A stretch of DNA of 64,000 bases, taken from assembly GCA_963733505.1 (NCBI GenBank), contig CAVTDW010000005.1, forward strand, positions 372,001 through 436,000, read 5' to 3'. The notes under the pieces were generated by a model. That model was not told where the DNA came from. It saw only the letters and a list, made by a program, of their open reading frames with translations, and ran no database searches. Origin of the DNA: JALYXV01 sp963733505. GTDB taxonomy: Bacteria > Actinomycetota > Acidimicrobiia > Acidimicrobiales > Palsa-688. The position numbers and the translations under genes were made by a program. Shown piece by piece: positions 1-8,797 of the stretch (its first letter is position 1; every line of letters starts with the position of its first letter).

Positions 1-1190
1 CTTGCCGGCGCCGCAGCACCCCGATGACGCCGAGGACCGCGGCTCCGAGCAGCCCGGCTTCGACCAACGCGGCGGTGTCGGCGCGGCCAGTGGCCGAGTG
101 CCGGGCCGCGGCCACCTCGACCATCGTCGGCGGCGTCGGAGTCGGCGGTGCCGCCAGGTCGGCGCCGGTGGGCGCTGCGGCGGGTGTTTGCGGGTCGGCC
201 GGTGCTGGCGGTGCAGCCGGTGCGGATCGGTGCGCGGGCTGCGGTGCGGGTGGTGCCCGCCGGTGCGGCCGGTGCGGCCGGTGCCCGCCGGTGCGGCCGG
301 TGGCCCGGCGGTGCCGGCGGCGCGGCGGGTGCCCGCGGCGCGGCCGGTGCGGCTGGTTCCCGGGGTGCCCGTGGCGCGGCCGGTGTTGCAGGCGATCCGG
401 TCTCGCTCCGTGACGGCTCAGGGGTCGCCCCTGGTCGGGCCGGCCCGGTTACCGGTGGAGCAGGCCGCTGGCCTGATGGTGGCAGGAGAAGGACTTCGCC
501 GGGGTAGATCGTTCGGGCGGCAATGCCGTTGCCGCCCAGGTGACGGCCGCCGGCGTCGCGGATTTCCCGCCAACGAATCCCGCTGCCGAGGTGGTGTTCG
601 GCGATGGCCCACAACGAGTCGTACCGCTTGACGACGTAGCGGCGCGACCCCGACGGCTGAGCGGTGGGCGGATGCGCCGGCGCAGCCGGGTGCCCGGAAG
701 CCATCGCGGCGCCGGTCACCACGGCGCTCGATCCGGCCGCGGGCACCGGCGCCGGCCCCTGAACGAGCGCAACGGGTGCCGTGACCGGCCTGGGATCGGC
801 CGACGCCACCGCCAGGCCGCGCTGCGGCAACAGCAGGGCGGCGGTGAGGATCAGCGTCCGAGCCCAACCTTGCAGTCCCGGGATCGCGATGCCCAAGCGC
901 CGCTTTCCTGATGGCGTCCGTCGGCCAAGGCTGAACAACTGCCTCGCAATCTCGATAAGGACGGCCAGAACGAACAGCGCCCAGACCAGCCAGCACAACA
1001 GCGCTGCCGCTCGCAGAAGCCTGCTGTCGGTGACGTTCTCGGCGAATCCCTCGGCGACTCCATGCCATGACGGCACGTGGCCGGGCGGCCGCTGGTCGAG
1101 CGCCACCAATGCGAACGGGACGCCGAGCAACGTCGCCAACAAGGCGGCCAGCGCCGCCAGCCCGCGCAGGACTCGCCGGGCGCGGGTCAT
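1..1190 (-). CDS. LysM-domain membrane protein of the tad operon (partial, apparent frameshift)
   Basis: Read from the ATG at 1190, the protein shows hydrophobic segments near residues 8-31, 58-80 and 109-123. A LysM peptidoglycan-binding module follows at about 183-240 (YVVKRYDSLWAIAEHHLG and a PGEVLLLP end). A long Ala/Pro linker comes next. Its start overlaps the stop of the upstream TadG-like gene by four bases (ATGA), so it belongs to the pilus operon. LysM proteins of this build, often carrying a BTAD regulator domain further on, are common at the end of actinobacterial tad loci; the BTAD part would lie outside the window. Within the repetitive linker (about 240-330) the frame that makes sense changes: the distal part reads well only one frame over, ending in another hydrophobic segment (VEAGLLGAAVLGVIGVL). 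This is either an indel in a GC-rich repeat or a real frameshift. The C-terminus is off the left edge. Confidence 0.7.
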   Translation of the reverse strand, partial: MTRARRVLRGLAALAALLATLLGVPFALVALDQRPPGHVPSWHGVAEGFAENVTDSRLLRAAALLCWLVWALFVLAVLIEIARQLFSLGRRTPSGKRRLGIAIPGLQGWARTLILTAALLLPQRGLAVASADPRPVTAPVALVQGPAPVPAAGSSAVVTGAAMASGHPAAPAHPPTAQPSGSRRYVVKRYDSLWAIAEHHLGSGIRWREIRDAGGRHLGGNGIAARTIYPGEVLLLPPSGQRPAPPVTGPARPGATPEPSRSETGSPATPAAPRAPREPAAPAAPRAPAAPPAPPGHRPHRRAPAAPAAPAGTTRTAARAPIRTGCTASTGRPANTRRSAHRRRPGGTADSDAADDGRGGRGPALGHWPRRHRRVGRSRAARSRGPRRHRGAAAPA

Positions 1191-1612
1191 GGGGCGTCGT
1201 TTTCCACGCCACGCACCGCACGGGCCGTCCCTCGCCCCGTCACCGTGACCGAGAACAGGCCGCCCGCCCCCAAGATGTACAGCCGCTGCGGGAACGAAAC
1301 GGTCACTGTCACCGCGTCGCCGCTGACCGAGGCTCGCCCGCTGTGCCCGGTCGGTCCGAGAAATGTGTCGACCGCCGTTTGGGCCTGACCCGGGTCGAGC
1401 ACGGCCCCGCTTGAGCTTCGCGTCGCGGGGGTGATCGCCTGGGCCGCCGCCCGGGCGGCGCCGTCGGCTTCGTCGATCGCCTCCCGCCGAGCCGCCAAGG
1501 TATACCCCCCATCGAGCACCAGACCGATGAACAGCACCAACGCCATGGTGATGATCACCACAAAGGCGGTGACCATCCCGACCTCCCCGCCGCCCCCGCC
1601 GCGGCCGTTCAC
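1187..1612 (-). CDS. TadG-like pilus assembly membrane protein
   Basis: A 141-residue protein with one N-terminal membrane segment (about 13-33, TAFVVIITMALVLFIGLVLD) preceded by a glycine-rich stretch, then an extracytoplasmic domain with an alanine-rich helix (RREAIDEADGAARAAAQA) and a small beta-rich tail. This is the layout of the short TadG-related Flp pilus assembly proteins of Actinobacteria, which are processed like pseudopilins and help pilus assembly or anchoring. The start is a GTG at 1612; the preceding TadE-like gene, if its frameshift is corrected, ends in a TGA at 1609-1611 that overlaps this GTG. The stop overlaps the LysM gene start by four bases. Family-level assignment from architecture and context, not from a catalytic motif. 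Confidence 0.75.
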   Translation of the reverse strand: MNGRGGGGGEVGMVTAFVVIITMALVLFIGLVLDGGYTLAARREAIDEADGAARAAAQAITPATRSSSGAVLDPGQAQTAVDTFLGPTGHSGRASVSGDAVTVTVSFPQRLYILGAGGLFSVTVTGRGTARAVRGVENDAP

Positions 1613-2014
1613 CCGTCGCTCCGGAACGTGTCAACCACCGCGACCGCTCGGGCGCGAAATGTCCGAACCCCGGCGATGCGCAAGCCCAACTACATCGTCG
1701 AGGGCGACGGTGCAGCTGACGTCTGCCACGATTTCGCCTCCTGGCCGCAGGCGGGACGCGTCGATAACCACCAGCGGCGCTTGGCACGAGACCTTTCCGG
1801 CGTTGAGGCTGTCGAGGCCCCGCTGCACTCCGGCAGTTGTCGCCGCCTGGGCGGTCGGCCAGGTCGACGCCTCCCGGGCGGCGTCGCGGGCGGCCTCGGT
1901 GACCTGGTTACGGGCCAGGGAGAATCGGCCCGCGACCAGGGCGAACATCATGAGCACCAGTAGAACCGGGGTGATCAGGACCATCTCCACGGCCGCCGAG
2001 CCATCGTCGTTCAT
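1609..2014 (-). CDS. TadE-like pseudopilin (second copy, apparent frameshift near the C-terminus)
   Basis: Starting at the ATG at 2014, which overlaps the stop of the upstream TadE gene (ATGA), the protein has the TadE signature: a short polar N-terminus ending in SAAVEM, then a hydrophobic helix (VLITPVLLVLMMFALVAGRF), then an Ala/Arg-rich helix and a small globular domain with two cysteines (VSCQAP, VSCTVA). As written the frame stops at 1631 with a nonsense tail (RRGSDISRPSGRGG). Deleting one base near 1677-1682 restores the normal TadE ending (VVDTFRSDG) and a TGA at 1609 that overlaps the GTG of the next gene. The original gene was therefore almost certainly about 134 codons. Confidence 0.75.
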
Positions 2015-2409
2015 CGCGCCAGCCGCCCCCGGAAGCGCTCCGTCGTGCTCTCGGCGACCGCGTGCACCGGGAACGACACGAACGGCACGACGGCGATGCA
2101 ACGCCCCCGCACCTCGACTCGGGCCAGATCCGATGTACGCGACGCCGTGACCTGGCGATCCTCGAGGATCGTCCTGCCGGCTTGATCCAACAACTGATTT
2201 GCTCGGGCGCTTCCGGCCGCCGCGCTTGCGCCCTCCACCCGCGAAACCCTCACGCCATCTTGCGCGGCGGCGTCGGCCAGGGCGGCGGCGTGGTACCACA
2301 GCGCAACTTGGATGCTGAACATGACCAGTAAGAGAAGTACGGGGAATACCAGGACGGCCTCGAGGGTCGCAACGCCCGATTCAGATCCGGCTCCCTTTTT
2401 CCCAATCAA
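2011..2409 (-). CDS. TadE-like pseudopilin (first copy)
   Basis: A 132-residue protein: short basic N-terminus, SGVATLEAV followed by a membrane helix (LVFPVLLLLVMFSIQVALWY), then an alanine-rich helix and a small C-terminal domain. The Glu five to six residues into the mature-type segment and the following helix are the pseudopilin signature of TadE, a minor pilin of Flp/Tad pili processed by a prepilin peptidase; none is visible in this window. It lies between the tiny pilin-like gene and the second TadE copy, with a 4-bp overlap to the latter, so it is cotranscribed. Confidence 0.85.
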   Translation of the reverse strand: MIGKKGAGSESGVATLEAVLVFPVLLLLVMFSIQVALWYHAAALADAAAQDGVRVSRVEGASAAAGSARANQLLDQAGRTILEDRQVTASRTSDLARVEVRGRCIAVVPFVSFPVHAVAESTTERFRGRLAR

Positions 2410-2591
2410 CTGGTTGGAATATTGTTCGCCTTACTCATCACTTTCGCCACAATGACGGCGCCGGCTGCGATCGCAAGCCCAGCGAAAATCGCAATGAGTA
2501 TTACCGTCTCGGTGGTCATGCCGCTCTCGTCATTTTTCGAGGCATCCCACCGGGCACGCAACCAAAGGACTATCGGCAGAAAATACATCAT
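2406..2591 (-). CDS. Small Flp-pilin-like membrane peptide
   Basis: About 61 residues. It has a basic N-terminal part, then SGMTTETVILIAIFAGLA, a prepilin-like Gly followed by a hydrophobic helix with an early Glu, and a short tail rich in Lys and Asn. Small proteins with this MTTET-helix-KANxI plan sit between tadC and tadE in many actinobacterial tad loci and are presumed to be the major Flp-type pilin. A TTG start at 2609 would give six more residues. The ATG at 2591 is preferred because GGAGG lies 11 bases upstream of it. The stop overlaps the TadE start by four bases. The Glu is at +4 rather than the +5 usual for Flp if cleavage follows the Gly, so pilin status is inferred. Confidence 0.7.
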   Translation of the reverse strand: MMYFLPIVLWLRARWDASKNDESGMTTETVILIAIFAGLAIAAGAVIVAKVMSKANNIPTS

Positions 2592-2642
2592 GTCGGAAAA
2601 TGCCTCCAATCGTGATTGATACGTTGATATGGGGAAGAAAGG

Positions 2643-3524
2643 TCAGATGCCCTGGAGCACCCGAGCGATGGCGGGATAGCCGATAAACAACACGAACCCG
2701 AAGAGCAGGAGAATGACCGGAAGTGACATGCGTTCGCTCGCCGATTGGGCCGCGGCTTCGACATCCGCCAGCCCTTTCACTCGAAGCGCCTGAGCCTTGG
2801 CGGCCAGGCTGGTGCGGACCTTGGCGCCGTTGTCGCCGGCCAAACTGACCGAAGCTGCCAGCTCACGGAGGTCGCCGATACCGAGTTCGAGGCCCAAATG
2901 GTCCAACCCGTTCCAGGGTGTGTCGCCCATGACCTTGGCCCGGTAGAGGGCTTGGCGGATTTCGCCGAACGCCCATCCCTGACCGGCGCCCGCCGCGGTG
3001 TCGAGCGCGCCTTCCACGCCGCGCCCGGCGGCCAGGTTGACGGCCACGAGGTCCAAGAACGCGCTGAGGGCGTGGTTGAAGCTGCGCCGGCGGCCCCGAG
3101 CCTCGCTCGCCAGCACGACGTTGGGCAGGACCGCCCCGCCGACACCGAGCGCCAGCAGGAGGGCGGCGGGAAGTTCGAAGGGCACGGAGATGCCGGCGAG
3201 GACGAGCACGACAAGCAGCGCCGGCACGAGCAACGCACTCTCGATCGCGGCGGTCATGCAACGCACGACGTGGGAGCCGTTGCTCCGACCGACCAAGCGC
3301 AGGTCGGTGGCGACCGAGGGGGTGAGCAGCCGGCCGATGCCGAGCGCTCGGGCCATCGGCTCGAGGAGCCCACCTGTGGTGTCCGGGGGACCATCGACGA
3401 CGCTCGGGCCGCCTCCGATGCGGGCCAGGGCGACGCCCAGATCGGGCCGGGCGGGCGTCAAGGCGCGCACGATCACGACGACGCCAAGTCCGATGCCCGC
3501 GCCCGCCAGCAGCATCAGGACCAC
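2643..3524 (-). CDS. tadC: TadC-like type II secretion F-domain membrane protein
   Basis: A 293-residue polytopic inner-membrane platform protein for Tad pilus assembly. It has an N-terminal membrane segment (VLMLLAGAGIGLGVVVIVRAL), a cytoplasmic region, two central hydrophobic helices (about 92-140), a T2SF (GspF-like) helical domain with a conserved FLDLVAVNLAAGRGVEGAL stretch, and a C-terminal membrane helix (PVILLLFGFVLFIGYPAI). The GTG start at 3524 overlaps the tadB stop by ten bases; an ATG three codons in is an alternative. TadB and TadC pair as the membrane platform on which the TadA ATPase acts. Confidence 0.88.
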   Translation of the reverse strand: MVLMLLAGAGIGLGVVVIVRALTPARPDLGVALARIGGGPSVVDGPPDTTGGLLEPMARALGIGRLLTPSVATDLRLVGRSNGSHVVRCMTAAIESALLVPALLVVLVLAGISVPFELPAALLLALGVGGAVLPNVVLASEARGRRRSFNHALSAFLDLVAVNLAAGRGVEGALDTAAGAGQGWAFGEIRQALYRAKVMGDTPWNGLDHLGLELGIGDLRELAASVSLAGDNGAKVRTSLAAKAQALRVKGLADVEAAAQSASERMSLPVILLLFGFVLFIGYPAIARVLQGI

Positions 3525-4390
3525 GGGCTGTCCCCCTCACCGAGAGCGACGGCGGGCCGGGCGAGGAAGCGTTCCGGTGCGATGTACTGCGCCATCGAGG
3601 CCAGCCAGATGAAGGCGCCCCCGAAACAGGCGAATACCGCGAGGAGCACCATCTGGCCGGTGGCCGAGTCGAACGGCGCCAGGTAGCCGCGGTTCAGGAC
3701 GACGAGCACCATGGCCATGCCGACCGTCACGGCCGTGATGATCCGTACCGACGTCCTCGTCCGGGCCCGCGTGGCGTCGACCCTGATGCGCATGGTCGCG
3801 CTGTCACGGGCGGCGGCGGCCAGAGACGCCAGGAGTTCGCCCAGTTCTTGGGCTTCGCCGCTGGCGGCGAGCGTCAGCGCGGACACGACCAGGTCGGCGG
3901 TCGGGTCGGCCAGATCCTCGCCGAAGGTGGCCAGCGCCGGGCCGAGGCGCTCCCGTTGCAGCCGGGTGACCAGGGCCGCGACCTCGGGGCGGATGGCCTG
4001 GGGCGCCAGGGGTGCGGTGGTGATGATCGCCTGTTCGAGGCCGGCGGCCGCCGCCATGGTGTCGCGCAACATCTCGGTCCACGACGCGATCGCCTCGGTA
4101 CGGTCGGTCTGATGTCGTTGCTGGGCCCGGCTGGTGAACAGGTCGCGGGCGAAGAATCCCGCCGCCAACCCCGCCAGCACGCCGACGGGCCATCGGGTCA
4201 GCAGGGCCGCCACGAGTGCGGTGAAGGCGGCGAACGCGACCCGGGTGCCGAGGTGGGGGAAGCGGTCCGCCAGGGCGCGAGCCCCGGGTCGGGACTCGCG
4301 GTCGTGCTCGGCGGCGGGGCGGATGCTGGCGATGATCAGCAGGATTCCCCCGCCGATGCCGGTGCCCAGGAGCAGCGAAACGGCGATCAC
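3515..4390 (-). CDS. tadB: TadB-like type II secretion F-domain membrane protein
   Basis: A 291-residue protein. The GTG at 4390 overlaps the tadA stop (GTGA); the longer open frame upstream is a shadow of tadA. It shows an N-terminal membrane helix (VSLLLGTGIGGGILLIIASI), paired hydrophobic segments around 50-75, a cytoplasmic T2SF domain (SWTEMLRDTMAAAAGLEQAI is typical of TadB) and two C-terminal membrane helices, one of them VRIITAVTVGMAMVLVVL. It forms the inner-membrane platform with TadC. Its place between tadA and tadC is canonical. Confidence 0.88.
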   Translation of the reverse strand: MIAVSLLLGTGIGGGILLIIASIRPAAEHDRESRPGARALADRFPHLGTRVAFAAFTALVAALLTRWPVGVLAGLAAGFFARDLFTSRAQQRHQTDRTEAIASWTEMLRDTMAAAAGLEQAIITTAPLAPQAIRPEVAALVTRLQRERLGPALATFGEDLADPTADLVVSALTLAASGEAQELGELLASLAAAARDSATMRIRVDATRARTRTSVRIITAVTVGMAMVLVVLNRGYLAPFDSATGQMVLLAVFACFGGAFIWLASMAQYIAPERFLARPAVALGEGDSPWS

Positions 4391-5736
4391 GGAATGCTCA
4401 TCCGGTGATGGCGTGCCAGCCAGGTCGTGTCGAACCCCTGGTCGCGTAGCCGGTGGCGGGTCCGTTCGGAGAGCACGGTGCCCGTCGGTACGGCCCGGCC
4501 CTCGCCGTCGGGTGTGAAGAGCTCGTTGGTGACCACTGCGGTATCGCCCGCCCCGGTCACCTCGCGGATGGACGACACGACTCGATGCCCCGAACGGTCC
4601 CGGCGCACGAAGATCGTGAAGTTCACGGCGTCGGCCGCCAGTGCGAAGGTGTGCCGGAACTCCAATCGCTCGGGCGATTGGGCGGCGAGCAGCGCCAGCT
4701 TGTTGAACACCTCCGCCGAACTGTTGGCGTGCAAGGTGCACATCGAGCCCGAGGCGCCTGAGTTCATGGCGTTGAGCATGGGCACGACCTCGTCGCCCAA
4801 CACCTCGCCGACGATCACCCGGCGGGCGTTCATGCGCATCGCCCAGCGGACCAGGTCGGCGCAGGTGATGCGGCCGACGTCCTCGACGTTGGCCTCGCGC
4901 GATTCGAGGGCGACCACCTCGTTGTGACGGTCGGGAAAGCGGTCGAGCGCCAACTCGTAGTCCGTTTCGACGGTCACCAGGCGCTCTTCGGGTGCGATGT
5001 CGGCCGCCAAGGCCCGCAGCAGGGTGGTCTTGCCATCGCCCATCCCGCCGCAGATCAACAGGTTGGCCCGAGCCCGCACCGCCGCGGCGAGGAACGACCG
5101 GATCAACGGTGAGAACGACCCGCGCCCGGCCAGGTCGTCGAGTGTCACGTCAAGCAGTCGGTGCAGCCGGAGGAACAGGTGGGTCTCGGGGCACACCCAG
5201 CCAATCGCGAACAGCCTCGAACCGTCGGGCAGTTGGAGGTTGATCCGGGGGTGAGCGGGGTCGAAAAGGCGCTCTGACAGGCCGACGCGCCGGCCCAGGT
5301 CGCGGATGAACTCGACCAGCTCTTCGTCGGTGTCGGCCACCGCCGGGCCGCGGATCGTTCGGCCGTCGACCAGGTCCAACCAAACTGGCTGGGCGCCGGC
5401 GGCGTGGATGTTGACCACATCGGGCCGGTCGAGGTGGTCCTGGAGGCGGCCGAGGCCGAACAGCAGATTGAACACCGCCTGCTGAAGCGCCTGTTCGTCC
5501 TCGTCGGTCATCGGGCGGATGCCACTGGTAATCAGCTCATGGGCGTGGCGCTCGAGCGAATCGTTGATCAGCTTGGCGCCCAGGGCGTGTTCGTCCACCT
5601 CGAGGAGGCGGGGCTCGCCTTGGCGTTCTCGTTCCCGCTGGGTGTCGGCGAGCTGGCGCGCCACCTTGGACCGAAGCCGGCGAACAAGGGTCTCGTCGAC
5701 CGGCTCGGCCGCGGCCCAGGGGAGGCCGTTCAGCAC
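4387..5736 (-). CDS. tadA: TadA/CpaF family pilus assembly ATPase
   Basis: A 449-residue secretion ATPase that powers Flp pilus extension and retraction. An N-terminal helical domain (to about 150) is followed by the RecA-like core: Walker A at about 230-238 (GGMGDGKTT), an Asp-box acidic stretch (VTVETDYELAL), a Walker B region (RVIVGEVLGDEVVPML) and the conserved His box (CTLHANSSAEV). The start is a GTG at 5736; an upstream ATG at 5753 is out of frame. The stop overlaps the tadB GTG by four bases. Length and motifs are normal for CpaF. Confidence 0.93.
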   Translation of the reverse strand: MLNGLPWAAAEPVDETLVRRLRSKVARQLADTQRERERQGEPRLLEVDEHALGAKLINDSLERHAHELITSGIRPMTDEDEQALQQAVFNLLFGLGRLQDHLDRPDVVNIHAAGAQPVWLDLVDGRTIRGPAVADTDEELVEFIRDLGRRVGLSERLFDPAHPRINLQLPDGSRLFAIGWVCPETHLFLRLHRLLDVTLDDLAGRGSFSPLIRSFLAAAVRARANLLICGGMGDGKTTLLRALAADIAPEERLVTVETDYELALDRFPDRHNEVVALESREANVEDVGRITCADLVRWAMRMNARRVIVGEVLGDEVVPMLNAMNSGASGSMCTLHANSSAEVFNKLALLAAQSPERLEFRHTFALAADAVNFTIFVRRDRSGHRVVSSIREVTGAGDTAVVTNELFTPDGEGRAVPTGTVLSERTRHRLRDQGFDTTWLARHHRMSIP

Positions 5737-5804
5737 GGAGGGCGCGAGGTCATACCGCTATCCAGGAGACGGGTGGCCACACCCGTTCCTATGCCGCGCC
5801 GGGT

Positions 5805-6599
5805 TCACCGCCGCGACGGATAGGTGACAACCATGCCGGCCGCATATGGCTCTGCGTCCGGGTCTGCCTCGGGGAGTGCCCCTTCCCCGTGCGGGCCGAG
5901 CGAAGGTAGGAAGCTGCAAAGCTCTCGGGCTATCACCGCGGCCGTGCGGCGCAGTTCGCGGCGCCGTGGTGCTTTGCCACTGTTGAGTTGGGCGACGCCC
6001 GCGGGGTCCCACGCCAGCGCCCCGAGAACGGGTAGCCCCAGCGCCCGGCCCACCTCGTCGGGAGGGTAGGGCCGCTCGCCAACGGTCAACAGCGCCAGTC
6101 GGCCGGCAGGAATGGACAGTGCATCCATGCGGGCCTGGGCGTACGCCACTCCCTCCAGTGACGGCGTCACGACCAGCACGACGTAGGGAGCACCATGGAC
6201 CAGCTCCATGGCCGGCGATCGACGGTCGATCCGGCCGCAGTCGGCCAGCACGTCGGTGCCGGGGATCGTGTCCAAGGCATCACCGAGGACCGAGCCGAGC
6301 ACGGCCAGCGCCGAGGTGACCCGCTCGGGACTCACGGGCGCGAGGAGGGCGATGGTCCCGCTCGCCAGGCGGCGGCAGTGCCGAAGCACCGTGTCGGGGC
6401 CGAGCCCCCGACGGCCCGCCGCCGCCAGGTCCGTGAGCCCCGGTTCGGGCGCAAGGTCAAAACGAGCGGCCAGCGTGCCGCCCGCGGGGTCGACCTCCGC
6501 CACGATGGCGCGCCGATGCGCCGGCCACGCCGTGGCGATGGCGTGGACGGCGGTGGTCAGCCCGGGCGAACGGCCCGCGACGAAGGCAACCAAGCTCAC
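5805..6599 (-). CDS. CpaE/TadZ-like ParA/MinD-family ATPase
   Basis: A 264-residue SIMIBI-class NTPase-like protein. It opens with MSLVAFVAGRSPGLTTA, a deviant P-loop that lacks the usual Lys-Gly-Gly-x-Gly-Lys pattern, then an acidic VAEVDPAGGTLAARFDL segment like the MinD switch I region and a later VLADCGRI stretch. Such proteins (TadZ/CpaE) localise the Tad machinery at the pole. The GTG start at 6599 overlaps the SAF gene stop (GTGA), and tadA follows 69 bases downstream. The missing Walker lysine suggests weak or no ATP hydrolysis. Confidence 0.75.
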   Translation of the reverse strand: MSLVAFVAGRSPGLTTAVHAIATAWPAHRRAIVAEVDPAGGTLAARFDLAPEPGLTDLAAAGRRGLGPDTVLRHCRRLASGTIALLAPVSPERVTSALAVLGSVLGDALDTIPGTDVLADCGRIDRRSPAMELVHGAPYVVLVVTPSLEGVAYAQARMDALSIPAGRLALLTVGERPYPPDEVGRALGLPVLGALAWDPAGVAQLNSGKAPRRRELRRTAAVIARELCSFLPSLGPHGEGALPEADPDAEPYAAGMVVTYPSRR

Positions 6600-7279
6600 T
6601 TGGTCGCCCCCGCAGCGCCCAGCAGAACCAGGCTGATCTGGCCCCGGGCCGCGGCGCCGGCCACGCTGGGGGCGACGGTGCGCGGCACCAGGACCGAAAC
6701 GATCGTGGTCTGGCCGTCTGCCGCCGTCGCGGTGGCCGTGACCTGGGCCGCGTCGACCAGGACCGCGGCGTCGGCTGGTCCGAGGCCGGACGGAGCGCTG
6801 GTTTCGACCACCGTGACCGCGTCGAGGGGACGCAGTCCCGTCGGGAACTGCCCGGCCTTCAGCGCCAGGCCCACGATGGCATGGGCCCCGTCGACCTGGG
6901 GCCCCGTCGCCAACTCGGCCTCGACGAGAAGGGTCCCGGGGACCAGGTTGACCCCCGCGGTGCGGCCGACGATGTGGCCCCGTTGTCCGGCCGCCACGCT
7001 GCGCAGCGCCGGGTCGGGCGCCACCCGGGCCTCGCCCAAATCGGCGTCGCGAATCACCGCGCCCGCGTTGACCGGCCGGACGATGACCAGAACGGCATGG
7101 CGATGACCGAGCGATGCGGTGAACGCGGCCACGCCGGCCGCGCAGAAGGCGATGAGCACCGCGCCGAGCAGGATGCCGGCCACGTTGCGGGCTGGTCGGG
7201 GTGGGGGAGGGGGACCGAACCCGTCGATGGGCGGGGCCGCGGCCGTGGCGAAGGCCCGAGCCGGCCGCGTCGCGGTCAC
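6596..7279 (-). CDS. CpaB-like SAF-domain pilus assembly protein
   Basis: About 227 residues from the GTG at 7279, which has GAGGA six to seven bases upstream; a TTG at 7360 would add a 27-residue polar extension that looks non-coding. A proline-rich cytoplasmic start is followed by one membrane helix (VAGILLGAVLIAFCAAGVAAF) and an SAF domain (VVRP-type start, INAG-like VNAGAVIRDADL, then LVPGTLLVEAEL). SAF proteins such as CpaB/RcpC act in the envelope part of Tad secretion and bind peptidoglycan or the secretin; Gram-positives keep a short form. It is the first gene of the operon. Confidence 0.8.
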   Translation of the reverse strand: MTATRPARAFATAAAPPIDGFGPPPPPRPARNVAGILLGAVLIAFCAAGVAAFTASLGHRHAVLVIVRPVNAGAVIRDADLGEARVAPDPALRSVAAGQRGHIVGRTAGVNLVPGTLLVEAELATGPQVDGAHAIVGLALKAGQFPTGLRPLDAVTVVETSAPSGLGPADAAVLVDAAQVTATATAADGQTTIVSVLVPRTVAPSVAGAAARGQISLVLLGAAGATK

Positions 7280-7428
7280 TGCGCGTCCTCGAGATGGACA
7301 GTGCGCCGTCGGGCTCCCAGCACCGCCAGAAGATTCGCGCGCGTTCGCCAGCGTCGGCAAGAGGTGTTCTTCACATCTTTTCCCATGCCGCGGTCGCGCG
7401 CGGCTGGCGACAGGCGACTAGGTCAGCG

Positions 7429-8214
7429 TCACGATGATCCGGGCGGCTGGATGCCGGTGAGAAAGACCCGCTTGCCCTCTTCGTCAAACCCGGGGCTGGC
7501 GCACGGTCGCCCGGGGGGGAACGGAGTAGGGGTGACGACCGTCCACTTGACGTTGGCCTTGGCCAGCACCCTCGTGATTGAAAGCTCGGCTTCGGCGCTG
7601 CTCAGGCACGACGCCCGCAGGGTGGAGATGATGGCGTCACGGACGGCGGGCGACATCGTGCCCGGGGCGTCGGTCGGCGCTGTCGGCGCCACAGTGGGCG
7701 GTGTGGTGCTGGTGAGGGCAGCGGCGCCGGCTGGCAGGGGCGGCAGCCCGAGCTGGCCGCAGACGTCGCCGCCGGGGGCGGACGGCAGGACCGCGGCCAC
7801 GCCCTGCGGGGTGGCGCAGGCGACGAGGAGCGGCGGGGGGCCGGTGCCGAGGCGGCCGTCCACCCAGGCCCGCGAGCAGGTGGCGACGGGGCCCGCGGCC
7901 TCCGCCGGAACGATGAGCGCCCGGCTTTCCAGGTTGGGGGCGGCGTAGCAGGTGACCGCCAGGTGGCTGGAGACGTGGCTGGAGATGGCGTAGGCCGCGA
8001 CCGCGCCGCCACCGGCGACGGCGAGCAGGGCGGCCAGACCGGGCCCGGCCCACCGGCGCCGGGCCCGTCGGGCGCTTCCGCTGTAGGGGGTCCCCGTGAT
8101 CTTCTCGTACAGCAGCTGGGCACTGGGCGATTCCGACGGCAGGGGAAGCCGTTCCTCGTCGACGGGGTTGGCTGCCCGGAGGAGGTTGTCGAGTTCGCGG
8201 TCGGTATCGCTCAC
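7429..8214 (-). CDS. Membrane protein, putative anti-sigma factor
   Basis: A 261-residue protein with a charged N-terminal cytoplasmic segment (about 70 residues, SDTDRELDNLLRAANPVDEE), a single membrane helix (PGLAALLAVAGGGAVAAYAI) and a large extracytoplasmic domain with several cysteines (VTCYAAP, VATCSRA, LVACATP, DVCGQLG). Its GTG start overlaps the stop of the ECF sigma gene by four bases. A single-span protein translationally coupled to an ECF sigma factor is the usual plan of an anti-sigma factor, but no zinc-binding (ZAS) motif is seen in the N-terminus. The role is inferred from context. Confidence 0.6.
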   Translation of the reverse strand: MSDTDRELDNLLRAANPVDEERLPLPSESPSAQLLYEKITGTPYSGSARRARRRWAGPGLAALLAVAGGGAVAAYAISSHVSSHLAVTCYAAPNLESRALIVPAEAAGPVATCSRAWVDGRLGTGPPPLLVACATPQGVAAVLPSAPGGDVCGQLGLPPLPAGAAALTSTTPPTVAPTAPTDAPGTMSPAVRDAIISTLRASCLSSAEAELSITRVLAKANVKWTVVTPTPFPPGRPCASPGFDEEGKRVFLTGIQPPGSS

Positions 8215-8786
8215 GGTGTTGTGTCCGGGAAGGAGAGGGGTGGGCTTGTCGGCTCAATGTGTCCGGTGCGGCCAGATTCTTTCGCAAGTTCCTCACTGAG
8301 GCGCTGCCGGGCGCGGTGCAGACGGATGGCCACGGCGTTGACGGTGCAATCGAGGACGACTGCGATCTGGGCGTGGGGCAGCTGTTCCCAGGTGGCGAGC
8401 TGCAGGATTTCCGCGTCCGCGTCCCGAAGGCGGCCGAGCGCCGCCCGGACCTGCTCGGCGGCCTCGCTCTCGTCCGCCGCGGCCTCGACCTCGGCGACTT
8501 GCGGGGATGGGGCGGCCTGGTGAAGCCGGGCCAGGAGCCGGTCCCGGCGGGCGTCACCCCGATAGGCGTTGGCCAGAACCTTGCGGGCGACCGCGAGCAG
8601 CCACGCCAGCTCGTAGTCGTCCGGGATGTCGCCGACGCGGCGCCACGCGGTCAGGAAGACGTCAGCGACGACATCGTCCGCCGCAGCCCGGCTCGTGCTG
8701 CGGCGGAGGGCGTAGGCGAAGACGCGGCGCCAGTGACGTTCGAACAGCAACCGATAGCGCTGCTCAACGTGATCGACCGCGGTCAC
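8211..8786 (-). CDS. ECF-type RNA polymerase sigma-70 factor
   Basis: About 191 residues from the GTG at 8786. Region 2 is clear (LFERHWRRVFAYALRRS, then AADDVVADVFLTAWRRVGDI, then AWLLAVARKVLANAYRG). Region 4 follows as a helix-turn-helix (LRDADAEILQLATWEQLPHA, then VNAVAIRLHRARQRLSEEL). Regions 1 and 3 are absent, as in ECF factors. The longer frame running up to 9062 overlaps the secreted-protein gene and is not supported. It is followed by the membrane protein with a GTGA overlap and preceded by 11 bases after the crystallin-like gene, so all three may be one transcript. Confidence 0.9.
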   Translation of the reverse strand: MTAVDHVEQRYRLLFERHWRRVFAYALRRSTSRAAADDVVADVFLTAWRRVGDIPDDYELAWLLAVARKVLANAYRGDARRDRLLARLHQAAPSPQVAEVEAAADESEAAEQVRAALGRLRDADAEILQLATWEQLPHAQIAVVLDCTVNAVAIRLHRARQRLSEELAKESGRTGHIEPTSPPLSFPDTTP

Positions 8787-8797
8787 GCCTGAAGGTT

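Noticed and set aside
418..1221. 267-residue minus-strand ORF over the LysM gene
   Set aside because: It is in a different frame from the LysM motif and membrane helices, and is Arg-rich with no recognisable domain.
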